A DNA stretch of 64,000 bases from Desulfolinea sp050305405 (GTDB taxonomy: Bacteria; Chloroflexota; Anaerolineae; Anaerolineales; Villigracilaceae). The notes under the pieces are model-generated. The model made no database searches. It was given only the letters and a program-made list of their open reading frames with translations, and was not told the origin of the DNA. The translations under genes and the position numbers were made by a program. This document shows, piece by piece, positions 26,068 to 34,106 of the stretch (position 1 is its first letter; every line of letters starts with the position of its first letter). The stretch is from positions 186,001-250,000 of the forward strand of contig JBNLFG010000002.1 in the NCBI GenBank assembly GCA_050305405.1, written 5' to 3'.

Positions 26068-28017
26068 ATGCTAACCCCACAACAAATCGAAACCCGCCTC
26101 GAGCGGGTACTTTTAACGGTACAAAAACCTGGTCGTTACGTCGGCGGAGAATATAACGCCGTCCACAAAAATTGGGACGAGATCCAAACCAAAGTCGCCT
26201 TCGTCTTCCCCGACATCTACGACCTCGGAGTCTCCAACGTCGGTCTCAAGATTCTCTACGACCAGATCAACCAACGCGACGACGCCCTCGCCGAGCGTGC
26301 CTTCCTGCCCTGGCTCGATTTTGAAGAAGTCATGCGCGAGCACGAAATTCCGCTTTATGCACTGGAATCAAAACATCCGTTGGCGGATTTCGACATCATT
26401 GGGATCACCATCCCTTACGAAACCCTCTACACCAATGTGCTGAACGTCCTTGACCTGGGCATGATCCCGCTCAAAAGCGCGGATCGCGGTCCCGAACATC
26501 CCCTCATCATCGCCGGTGGACACACCTTCTCGAACCCCGAACCGATCTGGCCCTTCATCGACGCCTACGTCATCGGCGAAGGCGAAGAAGTCATCCACGA
26601 TATTGTTGACACGGTTCAACGTTGGAAGGTTGGAAAGTTACAGGTTGAAGAACCTTCAAACCTTGAACCTGTACCCTTAAACCGAGCGCAGCTTCTCCGC
26701 GCTCTCGCCCAAATCCCCGGCGTCTACATCCCCTCTTTCTACGAAGCCTCCTACATGGACGATGGCACTACCGCCGAAGTTGTGCCGCTCGTGCCCGAAG
26801 CGCCCAAAGTCATCATGAAGCGCCTGGTTGCCAAACTCCCGCCCCCGCCCGCCGACTTCATCGTCCCGAATATCAAAATTGTTCACAACCGTGTCACGGT
26901 CGAAGTGATGCGCGGCTGCACGCGCGGGTGTAGATTCTGTCATGCGGGCTTTGCCACGCGTCCAGTCCGCGAGCGCAGCGTCGATGAAGTCCTCGAAGCA
27001 GCCGAAAAAGCACTTGCATCCACAGGCTACGAAGAAGTCTCCTTCCTCTCCCTGTCATCATCCGATTACACCGGTATTTCGGAGTTGGTCCAAAAAGTCA
27101 ACGAGCGTTTCCCCGGCGAAACCATCGGCGTCTCGCTGCCTTCCTTGCGTATCGAATCGGTCTCCGTTGACCTAATGGAAGGTTTGAAGCGCAGCCGCGC
27201 GACGGGCTTTACGCTTGCCCCCGAAGCCGCCACCGAGCGCATGCGCCGCATCATCAACAAATATATCCCCGATGAGCAGCTCATCGAAACCTCGCGTGAA
27301 ATTTTCAAGCGCGGTTGGACGACCATCAAGCTCTACTTCATGATCGGGCATCCGGCTGAAACCCTTGAAGACGTGCAGGCGATTGCCGATCTTGCGCATC
27401 GTGTTTTGGATATCGGGCGTCAGATCGTCGGCGGCAAAGCCAAAGTGAACGTGAGCGTGGGGACTTTTGTGCCGAAACCGCAAACGTCTTTTCAGTGGGT
27501 GTCGGTTGATACACCTGAACAGATCAACGCCAAACAGGATCTGCTAAAACAGAAGTTGCGCCGCGGCATCAAGCTCTCGTGGACTGAGCCGGAAGATACT
27601 TTTCTCGAAGCTTTCCTCTCGCGTGGCGACCGCCGCCTTGCGGATGTGGTTTATACTGCCTGGAAAAATGGTGCCAAATTCGACGCCTGGGGCGATCAGC
27701 GCCAATACCATATCTGGATGGACGCCTTCGCCGAGCATGGGCTTGATCCCGATTTCTATACCCACCGTCAACGCCGCGTGGACGAGATCTTCCCCTGGGA
27801 TCATATCTCGACCGCCGTCAATAAAAAATTCATTTTCCGTGACTACCAGCAATCGCTCGAAGGCGAGATTCGCATCGACTGCCGCGAGCAATGCTACGCC
27901 TGCGGCATCCTGCCGACCTTCAACGATCTACGCTATGAAAATCCCGGCAAAGGCTGGATGTGCCCCGAAGTGAAACGTAAACCGCGCAAGAAAAAAGAAT
28001 TGATCACTCTAAATTAA
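26068..28017 (+). CDS. TIGR03960 family B12-binding radical SAM protein
   Basis: A 649-residue protein. The N-terminal half has the family's beginning (RYVGGEYNAVHKNWDE, VAFVFPDIYDLGVSNVGLKILY) and a cobalamin-binding-like domain. The radical SAM [4Fe-4S] site is CTRGCRFCHAG near residue 287, followed by a TIM barrel (EVSFLSLSSSDYTGI, TLAPEAATERMRRIIN). A C-terminal Cys cluster (DCREQCYACGI and a later WMCPEV) may bind a second metal centre. The reaction is not established. The family is almost always paired with DUF2344, here located at 18400-19068. Residues of about 181-204 come from a small DNA repeat that interrupts the expected loop. Leaderless start. Confidence 0.92.
   Translation: MLTPQQIETRLERVLLTVQKPGRYVGGEYNAVHKNWDEIQTKVAFVFPDIYDLGVSNVGLKILYDQINQRDDALAERAFLPWLDFEEVMREHEIPLYALESKHPLADFDIIGITIPYETLYTNVLNVLDLGMIPLKSADRGPEHPLIIAGGHTFSNPEPIWPFIDAYVIGEGEEVIHDIVDTVQRWKVGKLQVEEPSNLEPVPLNRAQLLRALAQIPGVYIPSFYEASYMDDGTTAEVVPLVPEAPKVIMKRLVAKLPPPPADFIVPNIKIVHNRVTVEVMRGCTRGCRFCHAGFATRPVRERSVDEVLEAAEKALASTGYEEVSFLSLSSSDYTGISELVQKVNERFPGETIGVSLPSLRIESVSVDLMEGLKRSRATGFTLAPEAATERMRRIINKYIPDEQLIETSREIFKRGWTTIKLYFMIGHPAETLEDVQAIADLAHRVLDIGRQIVGGKAKVNVSVGTFVPKPQTSFQWVSVDTPEQINAKQDLLKQKLRRGIKLSWTEPEDTFLEAFLSRGDRRLADVVYTAWKNGAKFDAWGDQRQYHIWMDAFAEHGLDPDFYTHRQRRVDEIFPWDHISTAVNKKFIFRDYQQSLEGEIRIDCREQCYACGILPTFNDLRYENPGKGWMCPEVKRKPRKKKELITLN
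26611..26680. repeat. repeat-derived insertion inside the radical SAM gene
   Basis: Iterations of GGTTGGAA and AACCTTCAA form inverted repeats here, including ACAGGTT / AACCTGT. It is read in frame and gives the low-complexity stretch WKVGKLQVEEPSNLEPVPLN. Confidence 0.5.
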
Positions 28018-28024
28018 ACAACGA

Positions 28025-28052
28025 AAACCGCACAATATTGTGCGGTTTTTTG
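28025..28052 (+). terminator. terminator after the radical SAM gene
   Basis: A perfect palindrome ACCGCACAAT / ATTGTGCGGT is followed by TTTTTT. Confidence 0.9.
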
Positions 28053-28100
28053 TAGGAGTAGATAATTGATGAGCGTTCTGATTACGAGCGGCGTTTACAG

Positions 28101-28140
28101 AGCGTGGTAATCCCCTTCTCCAAGTGGAGATCGCCACGCT
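28101..28140. repeat. short REP-like palindrome
   Basis: AGCGTGG pairs with CCACGCT, and inside it TCTCC pairs with GGAGA around an AAGT loop. It lies between the radical SAM terminator and the GGDEF gene and encodes nothing. Confidence 0.55.
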
Positions 28141-28220
28141 TTTATCCATTCACTCCTTTTTTTGTAAATGATTACAGTGGGTATTTACATTATGATACAC
28201 TAGCATATCCTATTTCTTTT

Positions 28221-28226
28221 TAAAAT
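28221..28226 (+). promoter_or_regulatory. possible -10 box of the GGDEF gene
   Basis: TAAAAT ends seven bases before ATG 28234 and no ribosome site is seen, the same geometry as the TATAAT starts elsewhere in the window. TATGAT at 28191 is an alternative -10. Confidence 0.35.
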
Positions 28227-28233
28227 TTTCAAT

Positions 28234-29805
28234 ATGGATCAATACACCTTTTTTGTTATTGTGGCACCTGTCGCAGCTTTGATCACAAGCGTAGCGGCTA
28301 TTCACGCATGGCAGCGTCGTATTGTTCCTGGGGCGGTCATGCTTATGTTCGACTTGCTCTGCGTTACAGGGTGGTTAATTTCAAGTTCGGCAGAGTTGCT
28401 TAGCCGAAATCCCAATATGGTCGTTATCAGCGCCAAGCTGACCTATCTTTTTATTGCAAGTGCCCCTGTTTTTTGGGTTGCTTTTGCAATGCAATACACA
28501 GGTAGGGTGAAATGGCTTTCATTTCCACGTTTCCTTCTTTTTTGGATTATCCCAAGTTTTACATTCATGTTTGCACAAACAAATGAACTGCTTGGATTGA
28601 TCTGGGAAAGCCCTGAAGTGATCTTCGTCAATCAAAACCTGCATTTCTTGGAAGTGCCTTCGTACGGCTCGTGGTTTTGGGTGCATGTTATTTATTCGTA
28701 TATATTGATATTTTTGGGGGCTATGCTTATTTCGCATGAGCATTTCAGAGTGGCAGAAATTTACCGTAAACAATCAAGGTGGTTGGTTGCAGGTGGTGTA
28801 TTGCCTCTTGTTTTTAACTTGGCTTATATATTGAGAATATTTCCTGGACTTCATAAAGACTTTTCATCAATTGCTTACGCCTTTGCAGGTATCGCTTTTT
28901 CTGTCGGTATTTTCCGACATGGCTTATTGGATATTATGCCAATCGCGCGCAACACAATTGTCGAAAGTATGAAAGAAGGGGTGCTTGTTATTGATAAAGA
29001 AAGCCGGTTGATCGATATTAATATATCCGCGCGCAGGTTGTTGCTGCCCACGGATGATTCCATAATAGGACAACAGGTTGAAAAATATATCCCGGAGATA
29101 AAGCCATTTCTGCCAAAAGATAATCAGGCAAGTTGTGTCCGTGAAATCTCGGTTGAACGAAATGGTGTACGCAAAAGTTTTGAAGGAACGCTTACCTCAC
29201 TCTATAACTATAATAATAAGCATATAGGGTATCTGATCACGTTACAGGATATTACCGAGCGTAAAAGGTTACATGAAAAAGTGAAAAGGCTGGCATCGAA
29301 GGATCCATTAACTGGCCTTTACAATCGCCGATACTTACTTGAACGAGCAGAGCAGGAAGTCCAACGTTCTCGTCGTTATAAACATTCTATTTCACTCTTG
29401 ATTATTGACCTTGATCATTTCAAGAATATTAATGATACCTACGGTCACCTAGCCGGGGACAGGGCCCTTATCCAATTTTCAACTTTTTTGAAAGATACTT
29501 TGCGCAATGTCGATATTATTGGACGTTTTGGCGGCGATGAATTTGTTGTTATCCTTCCAGAGACAGAATTAAAAACCGCTTTAACGACTGCTGTGCGGCT
29601 TTGCGAAAACTTTAAACAAAGCTCTGTTCCGGTGGATCAAGGCGATTTTTCTTTTACACTAAGTGTTGGGGTTAGTACAGAAGATGATGTTAGCCAGAAT
29701 ACAGATATCTATGATCTGATCGAACGCGCTGATCGTGCTCTTTATCGTGCAAAAGCATTAGGCCGTGATCAAGTAGCTGTTGAAGAAAAAAAGATCGTCG
29801 GCTGA
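28234..29805 (+). CDS. 7TM-PAS-GGDEF diguanylate cyclase
   Basis: A 523-residue membrane protein. Residues of about 1-220 form seven helices of the kind found at the N-terminus of some histidine kinases (HisK_7TM). A PAS-like domain (about 235-345) ends in LQDITERKRL. The GGDEF domain (about 355-515) has DPLTGLYNRRYLL, LIIDLDHFKNINDTYGHLAGD, and an intact RFGGDEF active site. An RxxD inhibition site (RNVD) lies five residues before GGDEF, so product feedback is likely. It should make c-di-GMP from two GTP at the membrane. The window also contains its functional opposite, the HD-GYP protein at 14351-17161. Confidence 0.93.
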   Translation: MDQYTFFVIVAPVAALITSVAAIHAWQRRIVPGAVMLMFDLLCVTGWLISSSAELLSRNPNMVVISAKLTYLFIASAPVFWVAFAMQYTGRVKWLSFPRFLLFWIIPSFTFMFAQTNELLGLIWESPEVIFVNQNLHFLEVPSYGSWFWVHVIYSYILIFLGAMLISHEHFRVAEIYRKQSRWLVAGGVLPLVFNLAYILRIFPGLHKDFSSIAYAFAGIAFSVGIFRHGLLDIMPIARNTIVESMKEGVLVIDKESRLIDINISARRLLLPTDDSIIGQQVEKYIPEIKPFLPKDNQASCVREISVERNGVRKSFEGTLTSLYNYNNKHIGYLITLQDITERKRLHEKVKRLASKDPLTGLYNRRYLLERAEQEVQRSRRYKHSISLLIIDLDHFKNINDTYGHLAGDRALIQFSTFLKDTLRNVDIIGRFGGDEFVVILPETELKTALTTAVRLCENFKQSSVPVDQGDFSFTLSVGVSTEDDVSQNTDIYDLIERADRALYRAKALGRDQVAVEEKKIVG

Positions 29806-29819
29806 TGGCGATGGCCTTT

Positions 29820-30239
29820 TTATTCACCGATAATCTTGATCAATACTCGCTTCTTGCGCCGCCCATCAAATTCGCCGTAGAAAATTTGCTCCCAGGTGCC
29901 GAAATCTAGACGTCCGTTTGTGATCGCAACGACAACTTCTCGTCCCATGATCTGGCGTTTCATGTGCGCATCGGCATTATCTTCGCCGGTATCGTTGTGG
30001 CGGTATTGGTCAATCGGCGCGTGCGGGGCGAGGCTTTCAAGCCATTTTTCGTAATCCTGATGTAAGCCGCGCTCGTCATCGTTGATAAAAACAGAAGCCG
30101 TAATATGCATGGCTGAAACCAAAACCATACCTTCTCGAATACCGCTTTCTCGCAGCGCTTCGCTCACCTGGGGTGTGATATTGATGAAGGCACGCCGTGT
30201 AGGGGTGTTGAACCAAAGTTCTTTGCGAAATGATTTCAT
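29820..30239 (-). CDS. YjbQ / UPF0047 family protein
   Basis: A 139-residue protein with the full family signature: MHITASVFINDDERGLHQDY, the DNADAHMKRQIMG motif, and GRLDFGTWEQIFYGEFDGRR. UPF0047/YjbQ proteins are small trimeric enzymes reported to have weak thiamine phosphate synthase activity; the main role is unclear. The gene is convergent with the GGDEF gene, with only 14 bases between the stops and no separate terminator visible. Confidence 0.92.
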   Translation of the reverse strand: MKSFRKELWFNTPTRRAFINITPQVSEALRESGIREGMVLVSAMHITASVFINDDERGLHQDYEKWLESLAPHAPIDQYRHNDTGEDNADAHMKRQIMGREVVVAITNGRLDFGTWEQIFYGEFDGRRKKRVLIKIIGE

Positions 30240-30316
30240 GGAGTTACTCCCTGCTAGTTAGAAAAGGATTAGAAGAATTACTAACCACCTGACAGTTTGC
30301 TGAAAAGAGCGTTTCT

Positions 30317-30424
30317 TGGTTGAGTAGGCGATGCGTTTCGCAGTATCGAAACCAAAATTAGCTAGAAAATCTTATTTTGTGGTTTCGGTACATCCCTCTA
30401 AAGGCATTCGGGATTACTCAACCA
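30317..30424. repeat. inverted-repeat element, TGGTTGAGTA type
   Basis: A 108-base element with TGGTTGAGTA at one end and TACTCAACCA at the other. An inner inverted pair, GTATCGAAACCA and TGGTTTCGGTAC, lies on either side of a 25-base centre. This is the MITE-like GGTTGAGTA...TCGAAACC pattern known from many bacteria. It fills most of the 295-base gap between yjbQ and the receiver gene; the rest holds the receiver's promoter. Confidence 0.75.
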
Positions 30425-30500
30425 CCTTCAGAAACAAAAGTATCAGGTGACTTGGAAGAATTATAACAAAGAGGCTTTCAGTGCTGTAAAGTCGAGTTTC

Positions 30501-30528
30501 TTGCAGATGCCCCTCTTTCAGGTAAAAT
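30501..30528 (+). promoter_or_regulatory. promoter of receiver gene, probable leaderless start
   Basis: TTGCAG, a 16-base spacer and TAAAAT end six bases before ATG 30535. No ribosome site is present, so the mRNA probably begins at the start codon. Confidence 0.5.
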
Positions 30529-30534
30529 AGATTT

Positions 30535-31170
30535 ATGAATATTCCTTATGGCCCTATTCTTGTAGTTGAAGATATTCCCAATATCCGCGACCTGCTCAGC
30601 GTTACCTTGCGTTTTAAGGGTTACCCTGTCATTACCGCCAATAACGGTGAAGAAGCGCTTGAAATCATAAAAGAAAAACGCCCCGCATTGATTATCACTG
30701 ATATTTTGATGCCGAAAATGGATGGCTACGCCTTTGTGCAAAATCTGCGTACCGACTTGGATACGCACGATATTCCGATCATCTTTCTCTCTGCAACCTA
30801 TACTACTCCGGAAGATAAAGTTTTCGGCCTCAGCCTGGGAGCTGCTCGCTTCATTGAGAAGCCGATTGACACCGAAGATTTTCTTATTACCGTCGCTGAA
30901 TTGCTCTCCGATGGCCCCGCAACAACACCGCGTCCACTCGAAGATAAAGCCTTTTATGTTGGCTATCGTGAACGTCTTGAGAATAAGCTGCGCCATAAGA
31001 ATACCCAGATCACACGGACAGAACGCTTGCTAAAAACTCTCCCGCAAGAGCAAATTGCTGCTTTTCAGGAACTGCTATCGCAGGCAATCGGTGATCGTAC
31101 GGAAATCCGCAATGAGCTTGAGCAAGTTGAAAAGATAATCACCAAACTTTCCAAAGAACCCAATTCATGA
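30535..31170 (+). CDS. single-domain response regulator with helical tail
   Basis: A 211-residue protein. The receiver domain (1-125) has the acidic pocket E12-D13, phospho-acceptor Asp56 (LIITDILMPKMDG), FLSAT and a Lys in RFIEKPID. The C-terminal 80 residues are a charged helical region (YRERLENKLRHKNTQITRTERLL, then RTEIRNELEQVEKIITKL) and lack any known DNA-binding or enzyme domain. It could act by protein contact, or by dimerisation through the coiled coil. There is no kinase beside it. It overlaps the inositol monophosphatase gene by four bases, so translation is coupled. Confidence 0.85.
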   Translation: MNIPYGPILVVEDIPNIRDLLSVTLRFKGYPVITANNGEEALEIIKEKRPALIITDILMPKMDGYAFVQNLRTDLDTHDIPIIFLSATYTTPEDKVFGLSLGAARFIEKPIDTEDFLITVAELLSDGPATTPRPLEDKAFYVGYRERLENKLRHKNTQITRTERLLKTLPQEQIAAFQELLSQAIGDRTEIRNELEQVEKIITKLSKEPNS

Positions 31171-31958
31171 CAGAACCGAATATCCAGGATATTGAAAGAC
31201 TGGCCCGCGAGGCCGGTCAGATTTTGCGTGCCGGTTACAATCAAAAGCACGAAATTTCCTATAAAGGTGAGATTGACCTCGTCACCGAGATCGATGCTCA
31301 ATCTGAAGCATTGCTAATCAATGCGATCCGCGCGCAATTTCCCGATCATTATATTTTGACGGAAGAAAGCGGTGTTATAGATGGGGATGATGCGCATCTT
31401 TGGTATATTGATCCGCTGGATGGCACCGTCAATTACGCACACGGCATTCCGATCTTCTCAGTCTCTATCGCGTACGCGTACGCTGGGACGTTGACACTTG
31501 CTTCCGTTTACGATCCGATGCGCGAAGAGATGTTTAGTGCCGTTAAGGGAAAAGGGGCAACCCTGAACGGGGAACGGTTGCAAGCCTCGGGCACGGGCGA
31601 ACTCGCCCGCAGCCTGCTAACAACGGGTTTCCCCTACGATATGTGGCAAACCGCCGACGATAATCTCGCATCCTATGGTCGCTTTGCAAAACTAACGCAG
31701 GGCGTGCGCCGCCTGGGATCAGCGGCTTTAGACTTATGCTATGTTGCTGCCGGACGTTTCGATGGCTATTGGGAGCGTACACTTCAGCCCTGGGATGTGG
31801 CAGCAGGCGGCTTGATCGCTGCAGAAGCCGGGGCAAAAGTCACTGCATTGAATGGCTCTCCCGATTTTCTTTCGATGCCCCCGTCGGTCTTGGCTGCGCC
31901 ACCGATTTTGCATCAGAAAATGTTGGATATCTTAAATGAATTGAAGCCCTCGTCATGA
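31167..31958 (+). CDS. suhB: inositol monophosphatase family protein
   Basis: A 263-residue Mg2+-dependent phosphatase of the IMPase/SuhB family. Motifs: LTEESG for the first metal-site Glu, WYIDPLDGTVNYAHG (DPLDGTxN), and QPWDVAAGGLIAAEAGA. It would hydrolyse inositol-1-phosphate or a similar sugar phosphate such as NADP or 3'-phosphoadenosine phosphate, which this family cannot be told apart on by sequence alone. The start overlaps the receiver stop in ATGA, and the stop codon lies inside the loop side of the terminator hairpin. The symbol marks family resemblance, not a proven role. Confidence 0.88.
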   Translation: MTEPNIQDIERLAREAGQILRAGYNQKHEISYKGEIDLVTEIDAQSEALLINAIRAQFPDHYILTEESGVIDGDDAHLWYIDPLDGTVNYAHGIPIFSVSIAYAYAGTLTLASVYDPMREEMFSAVKGKGATLNGERLQASGTGELARSLLTTGFPYDMWQTADDNLASYGRFAKLTQGVRRLGSAALDLCYVAAGRFDGYWERTLQPWDVAAGGLIAAEAGAKVTALNGSPDFLSMPPSVLAAPPILHQKMLDILNELKPSS

Positions 31959-31976
31959 GGGCTTCTGCTATTTTTG
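31943..31976 (+). terminator. terminator overlapping the suhB stop codon
   Basis: GAAGCCCTC pairs with GAGGGCTTC around GTCAT, with TTTTT a few bases on. The TGA stop of the preceding gene sits in this hairpin. Confidence 0.7.
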
Positions 31977-32225
31977 TGGGGGATTTTTTTTGCGCGAGAG
32001 TGCGCCACTGGTGATGAGGGGCAAGATGATGATGCCTGAAATAATAAATGCCAAGACCGTGATGCCGTCGGTGGAGCCGACTTCAAGTGAGAGATCGACC
32101 TTTTCGGGGGGGGGCGGGTCTTGGGGTTTATAGGTGGGGCTGACGACTGCGATGCTCAAGAACACAAGCGCAATGATGATGAAAAGAAAGATGAAGGAAT
32201 GGGGAATGGTAAATTGTTTTTTCAT
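31968..32225 (-). CDS. small two-helix membrane protein, unknown
   Basis: An 85-residue protein with a membrane helix at about 11-29 (IFLFIIIALVFLSIAVVS), a Pro-rich external loop (YKPQDPPPPEKVD), and a second helix at about 55-74 (VLAFIISGIIILPLITSGAL) followed by a short basic tail. I do not recognise it. Convergent with suhB, it lies between it and tRNA-Ser, and its 3' end overlaps the suhB terminator. Codon use looks native, so it is a plausible real gene. Confidence 0.55.
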   Translation of the reverse strand: MKKQFTIPHSFIFLFIIIALVFLSIAVVSPTYKPQDPPPPEKVDLSLEVGSTDGITVLAFIISGIIILPLITSGALSRKKNPPQK

Positions 32226-32289
32226 AGAGATCGCCCAAAGTATATCATGGCGTTAAAGTGAAAAGGACACGATTTTCGTGTCCTTTTTC

Positions 32290-32379
32290 TGGCGGAGAGG
32301 GCGGGATTCGAACCCGCGAACCCTTGCAGGTTACACACATTCCAGGCGTGCGCGCTAGGCCAGACTACGCGACCTCTCC
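32290..32379 (-). tRNA. tRNA-Ser (anticodon GGA) with encoded CCA
   Basis: Minus strand: acceptor GGAGAGG / CCTCTCC, D arm, anticodon stem CACGC / GTGTG with loop CTGGAAT (anticodon GGA), a long class II variable arm, and T loop TTCGAAT. The 3' CCA at 32290-32292 is encoded, unlike in the tRNA-Arg of this window. Confidence 0.95.
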
Positions 32380-32477
32380 GTGCGGCTTTTTCAAGCGGCG
32401 CGATTATACCATAAATGGTGGCCTGGCAAAGAGTATTTTGGATGATATGACAAAGCTCCCAATCGCTTCCCCAAGTA

Positions 32478-32505
32478 TTGACAGGGGGGAGAATATCTAT
32501 ATAAT
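32478..32505 (+). promoter_or_regulatory. consensus promoter of the TetR/ABC operon
   Basis: TTGACA and TATAAT, both perfect, are separated by 16 bases. Such strength is unusual in this window and fits a promoter kept off by a repressor. Confidence 0.8.
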
Positions 32506-32537
32506 GTGACCTATTAGTCATATGACCAGGAAGTCAC
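32506..32537 (+). promoter_or_regulatory. double palindromic operator, likely TetR autoregulation site
   Basis: Two copies of TGAC-N6-GTCA start 16 bases apart (32507 and 32523), and the centre GTCATATGAC is itself a perfect palindrome. The site begins one base after the -10 box and covers the expected transcription start. Confidence 0.7.
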
Positions 32538-32541
32538 ACAC

Positions 32542-33204
32542 ATGCCAAAACAAACCTTTCTTAATCTACCTGATGAAAAACGCGAACAGATCATGGATGC
32601 AGCTATCAATGAATTTGCAGAATATGGTCTGGAGAAAGCTTCGACAAATCGCATTGTGGCAAATAGCGGTATCTCTAAAGGCAGCTTCTATCAATATTTC
32701 GAGGACAAGCATGACGTGTTTGATTATCTTGTCAGCCTTGTTGGAGAAGAGAAGCAAATTTTCTTTTCAGATAAGCATCCGCCCGATGTGAATCTGGACA
32801 CCTTTGGCTACTATCGCTGGATCATCAAAACGGGGATGGAGTTCAACTCATCCAATCCGCGCCTGGTGCAGGCGGTTAGTCGTGTGTTATTGAACGAAGG
32901 TGTTTATTACGGGAAGAAATTCGAGAAATATCGCGATCAGACCACCCAGACTCTGCGAGCGATGATCGAGCAAGCCATGCGGCTTGGCGAAGTTGACCCG
33001 AGTATCGATATTGAACTCGCCGTGATGGTGATGGAAATCTGGACGAATGCCATCTCAACCTATTTCTTGAAGGAAGGCATGAAAGAGGATGACATCATGG
33101 CTTGGGTGCGTTCGCCTGAAACACAGGAGAAGGTCAACAAACTGCTCTATGTGATGGAATATGGTCTGCGCAAAACAGAATCAGAATTTAAAAGAACAGC
33201 TTAA
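32542..33204 (+). CDS. TetR family transcriptional repressor
   Basis: A 220-residue regulator. The N-terminal helix-turn-helix is typical of TetR: REQIMDAAINEFAEYG, followed by ASTNRIVANSGISKGSFYQYFEDKHDVFDYLV. The C-terminal ligand domain is helical and not assigned. It is the first gene of the operon and probably represses it from the double operator just upstream, being released by a small-molecule ligand. Its stop overlaps the ATG of the SDR gene (TAATG), so the two are translationally coupled. Confidence 0.93.
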   Translation: MPKQTFLNLPDEKREQIMDAAINEFAEYGLEKASTNRIVANSGISKGSFYQYFEDKHDVFDYLVSLVGEEKQIFFSDKHPPDVNLDTFGYYRWIIKTGMEFNSSNPRLVQAVSRVLLNEGVYYGKKFEKYRDQTTQTLRAMIEQAMRLGEVDPSIDIELAVMVMEIWTNAISTYFLKEGMKEDDIMAWVRSPETQEKVNKLLYVMEYGLRKTESEFKRTA

Positions 33205-34091
33205 TGGAAAAAAGAATGAATTACGATCTTAAACATAAAACAATAATAATCACCGGCGCAAACTCAGGCATTGGTAAAGCCGCGTCTATTCAACTTGCCA
33301 GCCTGGGCGCAAATATTGTGATGATGTGCCGCAGTAAGGATCGCGGCGAGCAAGCTCTGCAAGATGTGCGTTCGACTTCAAGCAGCGAAAGAGTGGAATT
33401 GATCCTTGTGGATCTGTCTTCACAGGCATCCGTGCGCAATGCGGTCAATCAGTTTCTAGATAAACACACGCAGTTGGATGTTCTCATTCATAATGCGGCT
33501 AATTTCGATCTCAGCCAGAAAAAGCCCGTCATCACCCCCGATGGTGTTGAGAATGTATTCGCTACGAATCATGTAAATGTTTTTCTGATGACAGAGTTGT
33601 TTCTGGATACGCTCAAGAAGAGCGCGCCCAGTCGCATCATCACTGTAGCAAGTAAAGGGTTGCTCACGCACCCATTTCTGAATATTGAATTCGATAACTT
33701 CAAAGGTGAGAAAAAATTCAGTGCACAGCATGCGTATTACCATTCCAAGCAGGCACAGGTAATGTTCACCTTTGATCTTGCAGAGCGGCTGAAAGGAACC
33801 GGTATTACAGCCAACTGTGTTCGTGTTGGCAACGTTGCTATCCCAAATGATCGGCTCAGTCACCTGCCAAATTGGATGCTTAAGGTATATGAGGCGAAGC
33901 GTAAACTTGCCCTCACCCCTGAAAAAATGGCAGAGACCTATGTGTGGCTCGCAGCCGACCCTGCTTTAGAAAAGGTCACCGGCGGTTATTTTGATGGGCC
34001 AGATAAACCCGTTAGAGCCAATAAAAATGCCTACAATCGTGAAACTCAACAACGGTTATGGGATTCTACAAAGAACCTAATTGCGGAATAG
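33204..34091 (+). CDS. short-chain dehydrogenase/reductase (SDR)
   Basis: A 295-residue NAD(P)-dependent oxidoreductase. The cofactor motif TGANSGIGKA sits near residue 17, and the later MCRSKDRG fits NADP preference. The catalytic Tyr and Lys are in AYYHSKQA (YxxxK), and VASKG holds the upstream Ser. The layout resembles retinol dehydrogenase/WW-domain oxidoreductase-like SDRs; the substrate is unknown. It lies in the TetR/ABC operon, so it might modify the compound that is exported or sensed. A second in-frame ATG at 33216 is an alternative start. Confidence 0.88.
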   Translation: MEKRMNYDLKHKTIIITGANSGIGKAASIQLASLGANIVMMCRSKDRGEQALQDVRSTSSSERVELILVDLSSQASVRNAVNQFLDKHTQLDVLIHNAANFDLSQKKPVITPDGVENVFATNHVNVFLMTELFLDTLKKSAPSRIITVASKGLLTHPFLNIEFDNFKGEKKFSAQHAYYHSKQAQVMFTFDLAERLKGTGITANCVRVGNVAIPNDRLSHLPNWMLKVYEAKRKLALTPEKMAETYVWLAADPALEKVTGGYFDGPDKPVRANKNAYNRETQQRLWDSTKNLIAE

Positions 34092-34106
34092 AAGAAGGAG
34101 ATCAGG

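Noticed and set aside
28018..28233. c-di-GMP riboswitch before the GGDEF gene
   Set aside because: The region holds a terminator, a REP-like palindrome and a probable promoter, but none of the conserved GEMM-type elements could be recognised.
32258..32509. Plus-strand frame of 83 codons with GEGGIRTREPLQ
   Set aside because: It is the antisense of tRNA-Ser; this peptide is a well-known false gene made by tRNA-Ser loci.
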